A stretch of 64,000 nt of DNA, taken from Ideonella sp. (lineage in GTDB: Bacteria > Pseudomonadota > Gammaproteobacteria > Burkholderiales > Burkholderiaceae_C). The notes under the pieces were generated by a model. The model saw only the letters and a program-made list of their open reading frames with translations. It ran no database searches and was not told where the DNA came from. A program made the position numbers and the translations under genes. Of the stretch, positions 16,958 to 26,615 are shown piece after piece (position 1 is the stretch's first letter; each line of letters starts with the position of its first letter). Where the stretch lies: positions 1 to 64,000 of the forward strand of contig JABTUY010000012.1 in assembly GCA_015075165.1 (NCBI GenBank), given 5' to 3'.

Positions 16958-19228
16958 ATGAGCGCAGGCGCAGCCTCCAGCCCTCTCGCCGAGCAGGCCA
17001 GACGGCTGTATGCCGATCATGTCATCGCCGCGCTGCCAGCGCTGGCCCGCGTGGTGTTCGAAACCTCGCGCGCGCTGCTCGACAAGCCGGCGCTGCCGGC
17101 CACCGTGATGATGCGGCGCGACCTGTTCAAGGCGCTCGAGAAGTGCGCCGGGCCGTGGCAACGTGCCATCGCCGAAGGCCTGTACCGGGCACAAGGCCGG
17201 TCGCTGTCGTCCGCACGCGCTGGTGATCTGCCGGCACCGGGCTCCGGCGCGGGCGACTTGTCGCTGGTGGACGACGACACCATCGAACGTGAAATCCTCA
17301 CGTCTCGACTGGCGCTGGCGATGATGGATCGCGCGTCGTGGGAGTTTTCCGACCTGCGCTCGCGCCTGTCGTCGCTCGACAAGCGTAGCGAGCTCGAGGC
17401 CAACGATATGGTGCGCGCCCACGTGCTGGCACGGGTAGCGATCGATGCCTGGCGTGGCTGCGGCGTCGGGCTCGACGGCTGGCGCGAGCTGCAGGCGGTG
17501 CTGCACGAGGAGTTCGCCCACGTGGTCGAAGAGGCCTACCACGAAGCCAACCGCTGGCTGATCGAACATCGGGTGCTGCCCGAGGTCGACCTGCGGCCGC
17601 TGATTCGGCGCTCACGCGGCGTCAACACCGGCGGCGTGCAGACCACCGATGGCCTGTCGACCTCGGTGCGCGGCGGCCTGACCGGGCAGCGCGCCGGCGT
17701 CGGCGAGGAAACCCGGCTGATGACCCGCGCCAGCCCGCTGCGGCGCGAGAACTCCGGCGAGATCCTGAGCCGGCTCAACCGCCTGGTGGGTCGGCAGTTG
17801 CCGGGATTCGGCGATACCGCGCAAATGAAGCCGGTCTCGCCGGTGCTGGCCGAGGCGATCCAGAACGCCGAGGCCGGCGTGCGGCAGCGCCTGGTGACCC
17901 GCAGCGACCGCGGCGAGGGCCCGCCCATCAGCACGCCGCAGCTACTGGCCGAGCTGCAGCAGCGCAAGCAGGCGCTGAAGCAGGCGGCCACCACCCCGGT
18001 GGAGCGCGCGACGATCGAGATCGTCGCGATGATGTTCCAGTCGATCCTCACCGAAGACAGCATTCCGGCCGCGATCCGCGTCTGGTTCGCCCGGCTGCAG
18101 ATGCCGGTGCTGCGCGTGGCCGTCAGCGAGCCCGACTTCTTCGCCACCATCGACCACCCGGCGCGTCGCCTGATCGACCGCATGGGCGCCTGCGTGATGG
18201 GCTTCGATTCGTCGTCGACCGAGCACTCCGCCGAGGCGCTGAGCAAGGAGGTCAAGCGCGTCGTGCAGGTGGTCGAGGCCTACCCCGACACCGGACGCCG
18301 CGTGTTCCAGACGGTGCTGATCGAGTTCGAGAAGTTCCTCGAGCACTTCTTCCGCAACGAGAACGAGGCCACGCGCAAGGGCGTGTCGCTGGCGCAGCAG
18401 ATCGAGCAGCGCGAGACGCTGGCGATCCAGTACACGATCGAGCTGCGCCGCATGCTCAACGAGGTGCCGGTGCAGGAAGAGGTGCGCCAGTTCCTGTTCC
18501 ACGTCTGGGCCGACGTGCTGGCCACCACCGCAGTGCGCTACGGCGCACAGGCCGACCAGACCAAGGCGATGAAGCGCGCCGCCACCGACGTGATCTGGTC
18601 CGCCGGCGCCAAGACCACGCGCGAAGAGCGCGCCGAGGTGATCCGCCGCCTGCCGCCGCTGCTGAAGACACTGCGCGACGGCATGGCGTCGGCCGGCATG
18701 AGCCCCGAGAAGCAGGCCGAGCACATCCACGCGCTGAACAACTCGCTGGCTGCCGCGTTCACCGCCAAGGCCGCGGTGATCTCGAACGACCGCCTCGACG
18801 ATCTGACCGAACGCCTCGAGTCGCTCGAAGAGCTGCTGCCCGATGCAGCCGACGTCGACATCGACGAATCGCTGGTGCTCGACCTCTCCGGCCACGAAAG
18901 CTCCGAGATCGAGGTGGTCGGCGAAGGCGGCTCGATGCCGACGCCGGCGATGGTGCAGTGGGCGCGCGAGCTGCAGGTGGGCAGCTGGTACATGCTCGAC
19001 TACCGCAACCGCAACGAGCCGGTGCAACTGGCTTGGCAGGGCATGCGCAAGCAGCTGTCGCTGTTCGTCACACCGCAGGGGCGTTGCGTGCTGTTCCAGC
19101 AGCAGCGGCTGGCCGCGTTCCTGCAGGCGGGGCTGTTGCTGCCGGCACAGGAAGAATCGCTCACCGTGCGCGCCACGCGCACCGCGCTGGCCAAGCTCGA
19201 CGCCGATCCGTCGCGGCTGCTGAACTGA
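16958..19228 (+). CDS. DUF1631 family protein
   Basis: A 756-residue soluble protein of the DUF1631 type, large helical proteins of gamma- and betaproteobacteria with no settled function. The N-terminal helix begins LAEQARRLYADHVIAALPALARVVFETSRALLD. The centre contains VWFARLQMPVLRVAVSEPDFFATIDHPARRLIDRMG, which I recall as the hallmark block. The C-terminal 80 residues (VGSWYMLDYRNRNEPVQLAWQ onward) look beta-rich and PilZ-like. No signal peptide or membrane helix. It starts 30 bp after secF. Confidence 0.85.
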   Translation: MSAGAASSPLAEQARRLYADHVIAALPALARVVFETSRALLDKPALPATVMMRRDLFKALEKCAGPWQRAIAEGLYRAQGRSLSSARAGDLPAPGSGAGDLSLVDDDTIEREILTSRLALAMMDRASWEFSDLRSRLSSLDKRSELEANDMVRAHVLARVAIDAWRGCGVGLDGWRELQAVLHEEFAHVVEEAYHEANRWLIEHRVLPEVDLRPLIRRSRGVNTGGVQTTDGLSTSVRGGLTGQRAGVGEETRLMTRASPLRRENSGEILSRLNRLVGRQLPGFGDTAQMKPVSPVLAEAIQNAEAGVRQRLVTRSDRGEGPPISTPQLLAELQQRKQALKQAATTPVERATIEIVAMMFQSILTEDSIPAAIRVWFARLQMPVLRVAVSEPDFFATIDHPARRLIDRMGACVMGFDSSSTEHSAEALSKEVKRVVQVVEAYPDTGRRVFQTVLIEFEKFLEHFFRNENEATRKGVSLAQQIEQRETLAIQYTIELRRMLNEVPVQEEVRQFLFHVWADVLATTAVRYGAQADQTKAMKRAATDVIWSAGAKTTREERAEVIRRLPPLLKTLRDGMASAGMSPEKQAEHIHALNNSLAAAFTAKAAVISNDRLDDLTERLESLEELLPDAADVDIDESLVLDLSGHESSEIEVVGEGGSMPTPAMVQWARELQVGSWYMLDYRNRNEPVQLAWQGMRKQLSLFVTPQGRCVLFQQQRLAAFLQAGLLLPAQEESLTVRATRTALAKLDADPSRLLN

Positions 19229-19290
19229 AGCACCGCACGGCAGCGCCACGCCGGGAGCGCCTGGCTAATGCATTCGACTAGTGCACCCGG

Positions 19291-19743
19291 CTAGTGCATC
19301 TGGCGGTGCTCGGCGCCGACCGACAGTTCGTCGAGAATCAACGCATCGGGCTCCTCGCCCAGGCTCCAGAAGACCATCAGCACGATCACCTTCAGGTCTT
19401 CGAGGTCGATGCTGCCCTCGCCCACCGCCTTGGCACGGTCGAGCACGATCTCGCGCATCGACGCCGGCAGCACGCCGGCCGATTCGAGGAAGCCGAGGAA
19501 GCCGATCGAGTCCTCGCCGAGCAACTCGCGCTCGGCATCGGTGTACACGCGCATACCCCGCGCCGATTGCTCGATCGGCGCCGCCTGGGCACCCTGGGTC
19601 AGGCCGTCGAGCCAAGTGAGCGCGTCTTCGATCTCCTCGCTCTCGAAGCCCACCGCAGACAGCTTGCGCGAGAGCTGCCCGTGGTCCGGGCAGGCGTCCG
19701 GGCGCCAGTAGTTCTCGTAGACGTAGACCAGCACGTCGAACAT
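19291..19743 (-). CDS. smg: Smg family protein (DUF494)
   Basis: A 150-residue acidic cytoplasmic protein of the Smg/DUF494 family, function unknown. Start MFDVLVYVYENYWRPDACPDHGQLSRKLSAVGFESEEIEDALTWLDGL and the later MRVYTDAERELLG and SIDLEDLKVIVLMVFWSLGEEPD are characteristic. It lies 27 bp downstream of dprA on the minus strand, the conserved dprA-smg order of betaproteobacteria. topA, a common next neighbour, is not present here. Confidence 0.93.
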   Translation of the reverse strand: MFDVLVYVYENYWRPDACPDHGQLSRKLSAVGFESEEIEDALTWLDGLTQGAQAAPIEQSARGMRVYTDAERELLGEDSIGFLGFLESAGVLPASMREIVLDRAKAVGEGSIDLEDLKVIVLMVFWSLGEEPDALILDELSVGAEHRQMH

Positions 19744-19770
19744 CGTGAGTCCACTATACCCGAGCGCGCT

Positions 19771-20931
19771 TCAGCCGCGACCCGAGCGCTGAAAGCGCCC
19801 TCCGGGCAGGCGCGCCACGCGCCCTTCGAGCTCCAGCTCGAACAAGCGCGCGTTCAGTTGCGCCGCCGACCAGCCGGTGCGCGCCTGCAATTGATCGAGG
19901 TCGACCGCCTCGTAGCCCATCCGTTCGAGCAGCGGGTCGACCTGGGCGTGCTGACGCACCTGCGCCGCCACGCCCGCCGCCGGGTGAGCTGCGCGCGCCG
20001 TCCGCGGCGGCAGTTGGCCCGCCAGCTCGTCGAGCACATCGCGCACATCGTCGACCAGCTTCGCGCCCTGCTTGATCAGGGCATGGCAGCCGCGCGACTG
20101 CGGCGAATGGATCGAACCGGGGATCGCGAACACCTCTCGGCCGGCCTCCAGGGCCAGGCGCGCGGTGATCAGCGAGCCCGATTCCAGCGCGGCCTCGACC
20201 ACCAGCGTGCCGAGGCTCAGGCCGGCGATAATGCGGTTGCGCTGCGGAAAGTTCGCCGCCAGTGGCTCGGTGCCGAGCGCGAACTCGCTGACGATCAAGC
20301 CATGCTCGGCAATGCGGTGCGCCAGCTCGCGGTGCGCGCGCGGGTAGACGCGGTCGAGCCCGGTGCCGACCACGGCGATCGTGCCAGCCTTGCCGTTGAG
20401 CGCCCCGGTGTGCGCCGCGCCATCGATACCGAGCGCCATGCCCGAGACGATCGTCAGTCCGGAGCGGCCCAGGTGCTCGGCGAAGGCACGCGCGTTCTCG
20501 GCGCCTTGCGGCGTCGGGTTGCGGCTGCCGACCATGGCCAGGCTCGGCGTGTTCAGCAACTCGGGATGGCGGCCTTGCGCATACAGCAGCAGCGGTGGAT
20601 CGGCCGTCTGCAGCAGCGCCTGCGGAAACCGCGTATCGCCCAGCGCGATGCACGTGCGATCGGGGTCTGCCTGCAGCCAGGCCAACAGCGTGGCCAGCAT
20701 CGTCGCCAGGTTCGCCGGCTCGGTTTCCAGCGGCTCGGCCAGCGCCGGGCCGACACAGTTGCGGCGCGCTGCGGGCGAAGCCTCGAACACGCCTTGTGGT
20801 GAACCGAACGCGGCGAGCAACTGCCGCGCCCCGGCACGCCCGATGCCCGGCGTCGCCAGCAGCCGCAGCCAGGCAGCGAGTTCGTCGGCGTCGGGCGTCG
20901 ACCCGGCCGCATCGGGCGGCAGGTGTGCCAC
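19771..20931 (-). CDS. dprA: DprA, DNA processing protein
   Basis: DprA binds incoming single-stranded DNA during natural transformation and loads RecA. The 386-residue protein has an N-terminal SAM-like helical region (LRLLATPGIGRAGARQLLAAFGS), the Rossmann core with AMVGSRNPTPQGAENARAFAEHL and TIVSGMALGIDGAAHTGAL, LIVSEFALGTEPLAANFPQRNRIIAGLS, and a C-terminal winged helix (AVDLDQLQARTGWSAAQLNARLFELELEGRV). The start is a GTG at 20931 with no clear ribosome site. LysM gene upstream, smg downstream. Confidence 0.95.
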   Translation of the reverse strand: MAHLPPDAAGSTPDADELAAWLRLLATPGIGRAGARQLLAAFGSPQGVFEASPAARRNCVGPALAEPLETEPANLATMLATLLAWLQADPDRTCIALGDTRFPQALLQTADPPLLLYAQGRHPELLNTPSLAMVGSRNPTPQGAENARAFAEHLGRSGLTIVSGMALGIDGAAHTGALNGKAGTIAVVGTGLDRVYPRAHRELAHRIAEHGLIVSEFALGTEPLAANFPQRNRIIAGLSLGTLVVEAALESGSLITARLALEAGREVFAIPGSIHSPQSRGCHALIKQGAKLVDDVRDVLDELAGQLPPRTARAAHPAAGVAAQVRQHAQVDPLLERMGYEAVDLDQLQARTGWSAAQLNARLFELELEGRVARLPGGRFQRSGRG

Positions 20932-20948
20932 CGCTGGACGCCGGGCGG

Positions 20949-22130
20949 CTACGGTTGCGAGAAGCGGTCGCCGGCCCTGACCGGATCCTGCGCGTCGATG
21001 ATCAGCGCGTACGACACACGCTCGAACGTGCGGAACACGAACAGCGTGCCGATGCGTTCATCGGGCAGCTTCATCAGCGGCTTGGCCGGATCGGTGGTGT
21101 CGGTCACCCGCGCGCCGTTGCGCCACAGCGCCAGCACATGACCGCGCTCCATGCCGTCGCGCGCGCCGCGGTTGATCGACACGATCTGGTTCTGGCCGGC
21201 CGAGATGGCCTCGCCGTAGATCGAGACGATGCGGCCCTTGATCGGCTGCGACGGGGCATGCGGCACATAGGCCGCGTAGTCGCGCGCTGGCACCGGCGCC
21301 AGACGGTCGCCCACGCCGGCTTCGAGCCGCACGCCGGTCATCTTGAACGTGGCCGGCACGATCTGCGCGCTCTTGCCGTCGAGCGAGGCCTGAAGGCCGC
21401 CGTCGCGCACGAACTCGGCCGTGCCGACGTAGCGCGCCTCGTAGCCCAGCACTTCGCCGGTATCGGGGTCGGCCATCGGCTTGGCCTCGCGGAAGACGCG
21501 GAAGTCGCGGTTGCCCTTCAGGTCGCCGCGCACGTACGCGGTCTCGCCGCGCGACAGCAGCACGCGGCCCTCTTGCGAGGCGACGATGCGCGGCGCGGTG
21601 GCCAGCTCGTCGGTCGAGAACACCACCGCCTCGTTGAGGAAGGGCCCGATCAGGTGCAGCGGGATCGACGGAATCGCACCGTTGTCGAGCGTCTCGGCGC
21701 GCACGCGCGGCGACAGCTTGACCGTGTTGCCCGGCACAGCGCTGCCGACCGGCTGCGCCACACGCAGCGTCGCGCGGTCACCCACCTTCACCAGTTGCAG
21801 CACCTGGCCGGGGTAGATCAGGTGCGGGTTCTTGATCTGGTCGAGGTTCATGCCCCACAGCTCGGGCCAGCGCCACGGCGTGCGCAGGAAGATCTTGGAG
21901 ATGTCCCACAGCGTGTCGCCGCGCACCACTGTGTGCGACTCCGGCGCGTTCGGCGACAGTTCGCTCAACGGCACGCCGGACTGCGCCACCTGGTTCGCGG
22001 TGCTGCGCTGCTCGGGCGTGATCGGGTAGTTGACGGCGAAGGCCGGCGTGCACAGCGCCGTCAGCCCGGCGGCGACCCACAGGGACAACTGCCGGCGTTG
22101 GTGGCCGTGGCCTTGCTCGATACGCTTCAT
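20949..22130 (-). CDS. LysM peptidoglycan-binding periplasmic protein
   Basis: A 393-residue exported protein. Signal peptide MKRIEQGHGHQRRQLSLWVAAGLTALCTPAFA from the ATG at 22130 (GGAGAG lies upstream). One LysM domain near residues 65-120 (HTVVRGDTLWDISKIFL, NPHLIYPGQVLQL) binds peptidoglycan. The rest is beta-rich, conserved next to dprA in Burkholderiales, and of unknown role. It is first in a LysM-dprA-smg minus-strand operon. A TTGCGG-N17-CAGAAT arrangement upstream might be its promoter. Divergent from def. Confidence 0.9.
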   Translation of the reverse strand: MKRIEQGHGHQRRQLSLWVAAGLTALCTPAFAVNYPITPEQRSTANQVAQSGVPLSELSPNAPESHTVVRGDTLWDISKIFLRTPWRWPELWGMNLDQIKNPHLIYPGQVLQLVKVGDRATLRVAQPVGSAVPGNTVKLSPRVRAETLDNGAIPSIPLHLIGPFLNEAVVFSTDELATAPRIVASQEGRVLLSRGETAYVRGDLKGNRDFRVFREAKPMADPDTGEVLGYEARYVGTAEFVRDGGLQASLDGKSAQIVPATFKMTGVRLEAGVGDRLAPVPARDYAAYVPHAPSQPIKGRIVSIYGEAISAGQNQIVSINRGARDGMERGHVLALWRNGARVTDTTDPAKPLMKLPDERIGTLFVFRTFERVSYALIIDAQDPVRAGDRFSQP

Positions 22131-22388
22131 GAACACGCTCTCCGCTGATGGGCGATGCCAAAATCCCGGTTGCGCCGCGGCATTTGGCAGGCATGGGCCT
22201 CAGGCACGACCGAAGTCGCGACAATCATGCTCATGCTTCGCGGGAGATTCTGCCCATAAAGGCTTGATGCCGCAACGAAACCGACCGTTGCCAGGCTGCG
22301 GTGTGGAGCCCATCACACGTTTGCCCGTTGTCGGCGTTCCACAACCACGCCGGCCGCCTCGATCGCCGATTCGGAACCCTTCGCCACC

Positions 22389-22916
22389 ATGTCATTGCTC
22401 ACGATCCTTCGCTATCCCGATCCGCGGTTGCACAAACGGGCCCAGCCGGTGGCCGAAGTCGACGCGCGCATCCGCCGCCTGGTCGACGGCATGCTGCAGA
22501 CGATGTACGACGCCGAAGGCGTCGGCCTGGCGGCGACGCAGGTCGACGTGCACGAGCGCGTGATCGTCATCGACACCTCCGAGAAGCAGGACCAGGCGCT
22601 GATACTGATCAACCCCGAGCTGGTGTGGTGCAGTGACGAGCGGGTTGTCGGCGAGGAGGGCTGCCTGTCGGTGCCGACGGTCTACGACAAGGTCGAGCGC
22701 CATGCCGCGGTCACGGTCGCCGCGCTCGACCGCGACGGCCACCGGTACGAACGCCGCGTCGAAGGCCTGACCGCGGTGTGCGTGCAGCACGAGATGGACC
22801 ACCTGCTGGGCAAGATGTTCGTCGAGTACCTGAGCCCGTTCAAGCGCGACCGCATCCGCACCAAGATGCTGAAGAAGACGCGCGAGGAGCAGCAGGAGCT
22901 GCGCCAGCGCGCCTGA
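22389..22916 (+). CDS. def: Peptide deformylase
   Basis: Def removes the formyl group from nascent N-terminal methionine. All three metal/active-site motifs are present: [16 protein letters not shown] and QHEMDHL, with Cys and two His as the metal ligands. At 175 residues it is of normal length. The start [21 protein letters not shown] is standard. It lies 17 bp before fmt, the classical def-fmt pair. Confidence 0.98.
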   Translation: MSLLTILRYPDPRLHKRAQPVAEVDARIRRLVDGMLQTMYDAEGVGLAATQVDVHERVIVIDTSEKQDQALILINPELVWCSDERVVGEEGCLSVPTVYDKVERHAAVTVAALDRDGHRYERRVEGLTAVCVQHEMDHLLGKMFVEYLSPFKRDRIRTKMLKKTREEQQELRQRA

Positions 22917-22933
22917 GCCCGCAGGCGAACCGC

Positions 22934-23908
22934 ATGAAACTCGCGTTCGCCGGCACGCCGGAGTTCGCTGCGGCCGCGTTGCGCGCCATCCTCGCCGCGG
23001 GGCATGACGTCGGCCTCGTGCTGACGCAACCCGACCGGCCCGCAGGTCGCGGCATGAGGCTGCAGGCTTCGGCCGTTAAGCAGCTCGCGCTCGCGCGCCA
23101 GCTGCCGCTGCTGCAGCCGGCCGGGCTGCGGCTCGACGGCCGCCATGCAGCCGACGCCGCGGCGGCGCGCGCCGCGCTGACGGCCGCCGCGCCCGAGGTG
23201 TTGGTGGTGGCCGCCTACGGCTTGCTGCTGCCGCCTTGGTTGCTGGCGCTGCCACGGCACGGCTGCATCAACATCCACGCCTCGCTGCTGCCGCGCTGGC
23301 GCGGCGCAGCGCCGATCCAGCGCGCGATCGAGGCCGGCGATGCTCGCACCGGCATCACGATCATGCAGATGGACCAAGGGCTCGACACCGGCGACATGCT
23401 GCTGGTGGCCGACACCCCGATCGGCGACGACGACACCGCCGCCACCTTGCACGACCGCCTCGCCGTGCTCGGCGCAAGGCTGATCGTCGAGGCGCTGCAG
23501 CAGCTGTCGGCAGACGCACTACCAGCGAAACCGCAGCCGCCGGCCGGCGCGACCCACGCCGCGAAGATCGACAAGCGCGAGGCCGCGCTCGACTGGCGGC
23601 ACGATGCGGCGACGCTCGAGCGCCGCGTGCGCGCGTTCGATCCCTTCCCGGGGGCGACCTTGAGCCACGGCGGCACGGTGCTCAAGCTCTGGCGCGCGCG
23701 CGCGCTCGCCGACCGCCACGGTAGGCCTGGCACGGTGCTGAGCACGCTGCCGGGCCCGCTCGTCGTCGCCTGCGGCCGCGGCGCGCTCGAACTGCTCGAG
23801 CTGCAGCGCCCCGGCGGGCGCCGCGTCCCCGCCGCCCAGGCGTTCGCGGCCGGCCCCCCCACGCCGGGCCAGTCGCTGGGGCCAGCCGCCGACCAGGCCG
23901 CCGGTTGA
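22934..23908 (+). CDS. fmt: Methionyl-tRNA formyltransferase
   Basis: Fmt formylates initiator Met-tRNA using 10-formyl-THF. The 324-residue protein starts [20 protein letters not shown] and has the conserved [24 protein letters not shown] (Asn/His catalytic block), [18 protein letters not shown], and the C-terminal tRNA-binding domain ([21 protein letters not shown]). The start ATG 22934 is 17 bp after def. htpX follows 58 bp downstream. Confidence 0.98.
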   Translation: MKLAFAGTPEFAAAALRAILAAGHDVGLVLTQPDRPAGRGMRLQASAVKQLALARQLPLLQPAGLRLDGRHAADAAAARAALTAAAPEVLVVAAYGLLLPPWLLALPRHGCINIHASLLPRWRGAAPIQRAIEAGDARTGITIMQMDQGLDTGDMLLVADTPIGDDDTAATLHDRLAVLGARLIVEALQQLSADALPAKPQPPAGATHAAKIDKREAALDWRHDAATLERRVRAFDPFPGATLSHGGTVLKLWRARALADRHGRPGTVLSTLPGPLVVACGRGALELLELQRPGGRRVPAAQAFAAGPPTPGQSLGPAADQAAG

Positions 23909-23966
23909 ACTGTCGCCGCCTGCCCGCATCTATCGCGCCATTGCGACCACCGAGGCACGAACCGCG

Positions 23967-24815
23967 ATGTTCAACCTGATGAAGACCGCCATCCTGATGG
24001 CCGCGATCACCGCGCTGTTCATGGTGCTGGGCAACCTGCTCGGCGGCCGCAGCGGCATGATGCTGGCGCTGGCGGTCGCGCTCGGGCTCAACTTCTTCAG
24101 CTACTGGTTCAGCGATTCGATGGTGCTGCGCATGGTCAATGCGCGCGCGGTCGACGAACAGTCGGCACCCGGCTTCGTGCGCATGATTCGCGAGCTGGCC
24201 ACGCAGGCCGGCCTGCCGATGCCGCGCGTGTACCTAATCGACGAGCAGGCGCCCAACGCGTTCGCCACCGGCCGCAACCCGTCGCACGCCGCGGTGGCAG
24301 CCACCACCGGCATCTTGCAGCTGTTGAGCGAGCGCGAGTTGCGCGGCGTGATGGCGCATGAACTGGCGCACGTGCGGCACCGCGACATCCTGATCTCGAC
24401 CATCAGCGCGACGATGGCCGGTGCGATAGGCATGCTGGCCAACTTCGCGATGTTCTTCGGCGGCCGCGACGACAACGGCCGGCCGGTGAATCCGATCGCC
24501 GGTCTGCTGGTCGCGTTGCTGGCACCGTTGGCCGCCAGCCTGATCCAGATGGCGATCAGCCGCGCGCGCGAGTTCGAGGCCGACCGCGGTGGCGCCGAGA
24601 TCTCGGGCGACCCGCAGGCGCTGGCTTCGGCGCTGCAGAAGATCCAGCGCTATGCGCAAGGCATCCCGCTGCAAGCCGCCGAACGCCACCCCGAAGTGGC
24701 GCAGATGATGATCATGAACCCGCTGTCCGGCGGCGGCCTGCGCAGCCTGTTCTCGACCCACCCGTCGACCGAGGAGCGTGTCGAGCGACTGCTGGCAATG
24801 GCCGTCACCCGCTGA
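23967..24815 (+). CDS. htpX: HtpX, membrane zinc metalloprotease
   Basis: HtpX degrades damaged inner-membrane proteins. The 282-residue protein has two N-terminal membrane helices, the zinc motif HELAH (His131-His135), a second hydrophobic pair ([36 protein letters not shown]) and [17 protein letters not shown] with the third zinc ligand Glu. Heat-shock regulation is known in E. coli, but I see no clear sigma-32 promoter here. It follows fmt by 58 bp. Confidence 0.97.
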   Translation: MFNLMKTAILMAAITALFMVLGNLLGGRSGMMLALAVALGLNFFSYWFSDSMVLRMVNARAVDEQSAPGFVRMIRELATQAGLPMPRVYLIDEQAPNAFATGRNPSHAAVAATTGILQLLSERELRGVMAHELAHVRHRDILISTISATMAGAIGMLANFAMFFGGRDDNGRPVNPIAGLLVALLAPLAASLIQMAISRAREFEADRGGAEISGDPQALASALQKIQRYAQGIPLQAAERHPEVAQMMIMNPLSGGGLRSLFSTHPSTEERVERLLAMAVTR

Positions 24816-24978
24816 AACGCCGCGTCGCCGGCGGGCGCGGACCGCGTGCCCCCGGCGGCTTGCGGACAAGTGCTCGCAACAGCCCTGCGCTGCAGCGCGC
24901 ACCGCACCACGCGCGCGCTCAAGTCGCTCCGCCGGCCGCCGATATGACGGTGGTCGCAATCTCCCGGCGGAGCCCACC

Positions 24979-25422
24979 ATGCATGCCCGACTGACTGCCG
25001 CGCTTCTGGTCGCCGCGCTCGGCGCGAGCGGGTGCAACCTGTTCGGTGGCGGCGATAGCGCCGAAGCCGCGACCGCGCGGCGCGAGGCCGACGGCCGCGC
25101 CATCGGCGGCGCCTGCCGCCACGCCGGCCGTGCGATCGAGGACTGCTTCACGCTGAACCGTCGCGCCGACAAGGCATCGGTGTACGCCGGCTGGCGCGAG
25201 ATGAACGACTACATGCGCGAGAACAAGATCGAACCGGTGTCTCCGCAGCTGACCGCCGAGACGGTGGCGCAGGCGGCCGATGCCGAGGGCCGCAAGAGCG
25301 CGCACGGCGACAAGGCCGACCGCTCCGAGAAGGCCGACAAGGCCGCCGACAAGCCCTCCGAGGGCGCCGAGAAGAGCCGCACCCGGGACGGCGCCGACAA
25401 GCCGCGCAAGAAGGAGTCCTGA
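24979..25422 (+). CDS. Small lipoprotein with charged repeat tail
   Basis: An unrecognised 147-residue lipoprotein. Signal peptide MHARLTAALLVAALGASGC with lipidated Cys19. The middle third (RAIGGACRHAGRAIEDCFTLNRRADKASVYAGWREMNDYMRENKIEPV) is conserved-looking and has two Cys. The last 50 residues are a Lys/Asp/Glu tail with repeated DKADRSEKADKAADK, probably disordered. It stands alone between htpX and azlC. The start is chosen by the signal peptide; GGCGGAG lies upstream. Confidence 0.65.
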   Translation: MHARLTAALLVAALGASGCNLFGGGDSAEAATARREADGRAIGGACRHAGRAIEDCFTLNRRADKASVYAGWREMNDYMRENKIEPVSPQLTAETVAQAADAEGRKSAHGDKADRSEKADKAADKPSEGAEKSRTRDGADKPRKKES

Positions 25423-25479
25423 CGCGGCGCGAGCACCGGCGCGACCGGTGCCGCCGCGCGACCATAGGACAATCGCGCG

Positions 25480-26217
25480 ATGGGCGATTCTGTGGCCGGA
25501 GCGGCGGCCTTATGGCGGCACCCGGAGTTCCGACGCGGCGCGCGCGAGATGGTGGCCATCGCGCTCGGCATCTCGGCCTGGGGCCTGGTGGCCGGCGTCG
25601 CGATGGCCACCAGCAGCCTGGGCACCGCGTGGGCGGTGGTGATGTCGTTGACCGTGTTCTCCGGCACCGGCCAGATCACCGCGCTGCCGCTGATCGATGG
25701 CGACGCGCCGCTGTGGGTGATCTGGGGTGCGGTGGCGTGCGTCAATCTGCGCTTCGTGGTGTTCAGCCTGCAGTGGCGGCCGTACTGGGCCCACCTGCCG
25801 TTGCGCCTGCGGCTGCTGGTGGGCTACTTCTGCGCCGATCTGAACTACGTGACTTTCGTGCAGCGCTTTCCCGATGCGCGGCCGGCGCCCGAGCAGTGGC
25901 CGTACTTCTGGGGCGGCATGGCGGTCAACTGGGGCTCGTGGCAGTTGTCGTCGCTGCTGGGCATCGCGCTGGCGCACCAGTTGCCGATGCAGTGGGGTCT
26001 CGGCTTCGCCGGTACGGTGGCGCTGCTGGCGGTGACCTACACGCTGGTGTCCGACCGCGCCACCTGGATCGCCGCCGGCGTCGCGGCCTGCGCGGCGGTG
26101 GCCGCCTACGCGCTGCCGCTGCGCCTGAACATCGTGGTAGCGATCGCCGCCGCGGTGACGGTGGGTCTGCTGATCGACCACACGCGGCCGAAGCGGCCAC
26201 TCGCGAGGCCGGCATGA
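25480..26217 (+). CDS. azlC: AzlC family amino-acid exporter subunit
   Basis: A 245-residue inner-membrane protein of the AzlC (YgaZ-like) family, large subunit of a branched-chain amino acid exporter. Visible are AIALGISAWGLVAGVAMA, TVFSGTGQITALPLI and NLRFVVFSLQWRPYW, then further hydrophobic helices. The start ATG 25480 follows GACAATCGCGCG directly, so the transcript may have almost no leader. The AzlD-like small subunit follows 13 bp downstream, the normal pairing. Confidence 0.88.
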   Translation: MGDSVAGAAALWRHPEFRRGAREMVAIALGISAWGLVAGVAMATSSLGTAWAVVMSLTVFSGTGQITALPLIDGDAPLWVIWGAVACVNLRFVVFSLQWRPYWAHLPLRLRLLVGYFCADLNYVTFVQRFPDARPAPEQWPYFWGGMAVNWGSWQLSSLLGIALAHQLPMQWGLGFAGTVALLAVTYTLVSDRATWIAAGVAACAAVAAYALPLRLNIVVAIAAAVTVGLLIDHTRPKRPLARPA

Positions 26218-26230
26218 GGACGACCCGCTG

Positions 26231-26560
26231 ATGAACAACTTCGAGCTGTTCATCGTCACCGTCGGCATGACGGCCATCACACTGCTGACGCGCAGCTTCT
26301 TCATGCTCCGTCGCGACCCGTGGCCGATGCCGGCTTGGCTGACCGAGGGCCTGCGCTACGCGCCGCTGGCTGCGATGGTGGCCGTGGTCGCCCCCGAAGT
26401 GGTGATGTCGCATGGCCAGCTGGTGCAAACCTGGAAGGATGCACGCCTGTTCGGCGCCGCCGCGGCAACCGCGTGGTTCTTCTGGCGACGCGACATGCTC
26501 GGCACGATCGCCATGGGCACCGGCGTATTGCTGGCGCTGCGGTTGGGCCTGGGCTGGTAG
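26231..26560 (+). CDS. azlD: AzlD family small exporter subunit
   Basis: A 109-residue membrane protein with three or four helices ([67 protein letters not shown]). It matches the AzlD (YgaH-like) small subunit that works with AzlC. Start 13 bp after azlC; pgk begins 55 bp later. Confidence 0.88.
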   Translation: MNNFELFIVTVGMTAITLLTRSFFMLRRDPWPMPAWLTEGLRYAPLAAMVAVVAPEVVMSHGQLVQTWKDARLFGAAAATAWFFWRRDMLGTIAMGTGVLLALRLGLGW

Positions 26561-26615
26561 CGTCGGCGGCACCAGGCGGCTCGCACTACACACACTCCCC
26601 CTCTCGCACCGAACC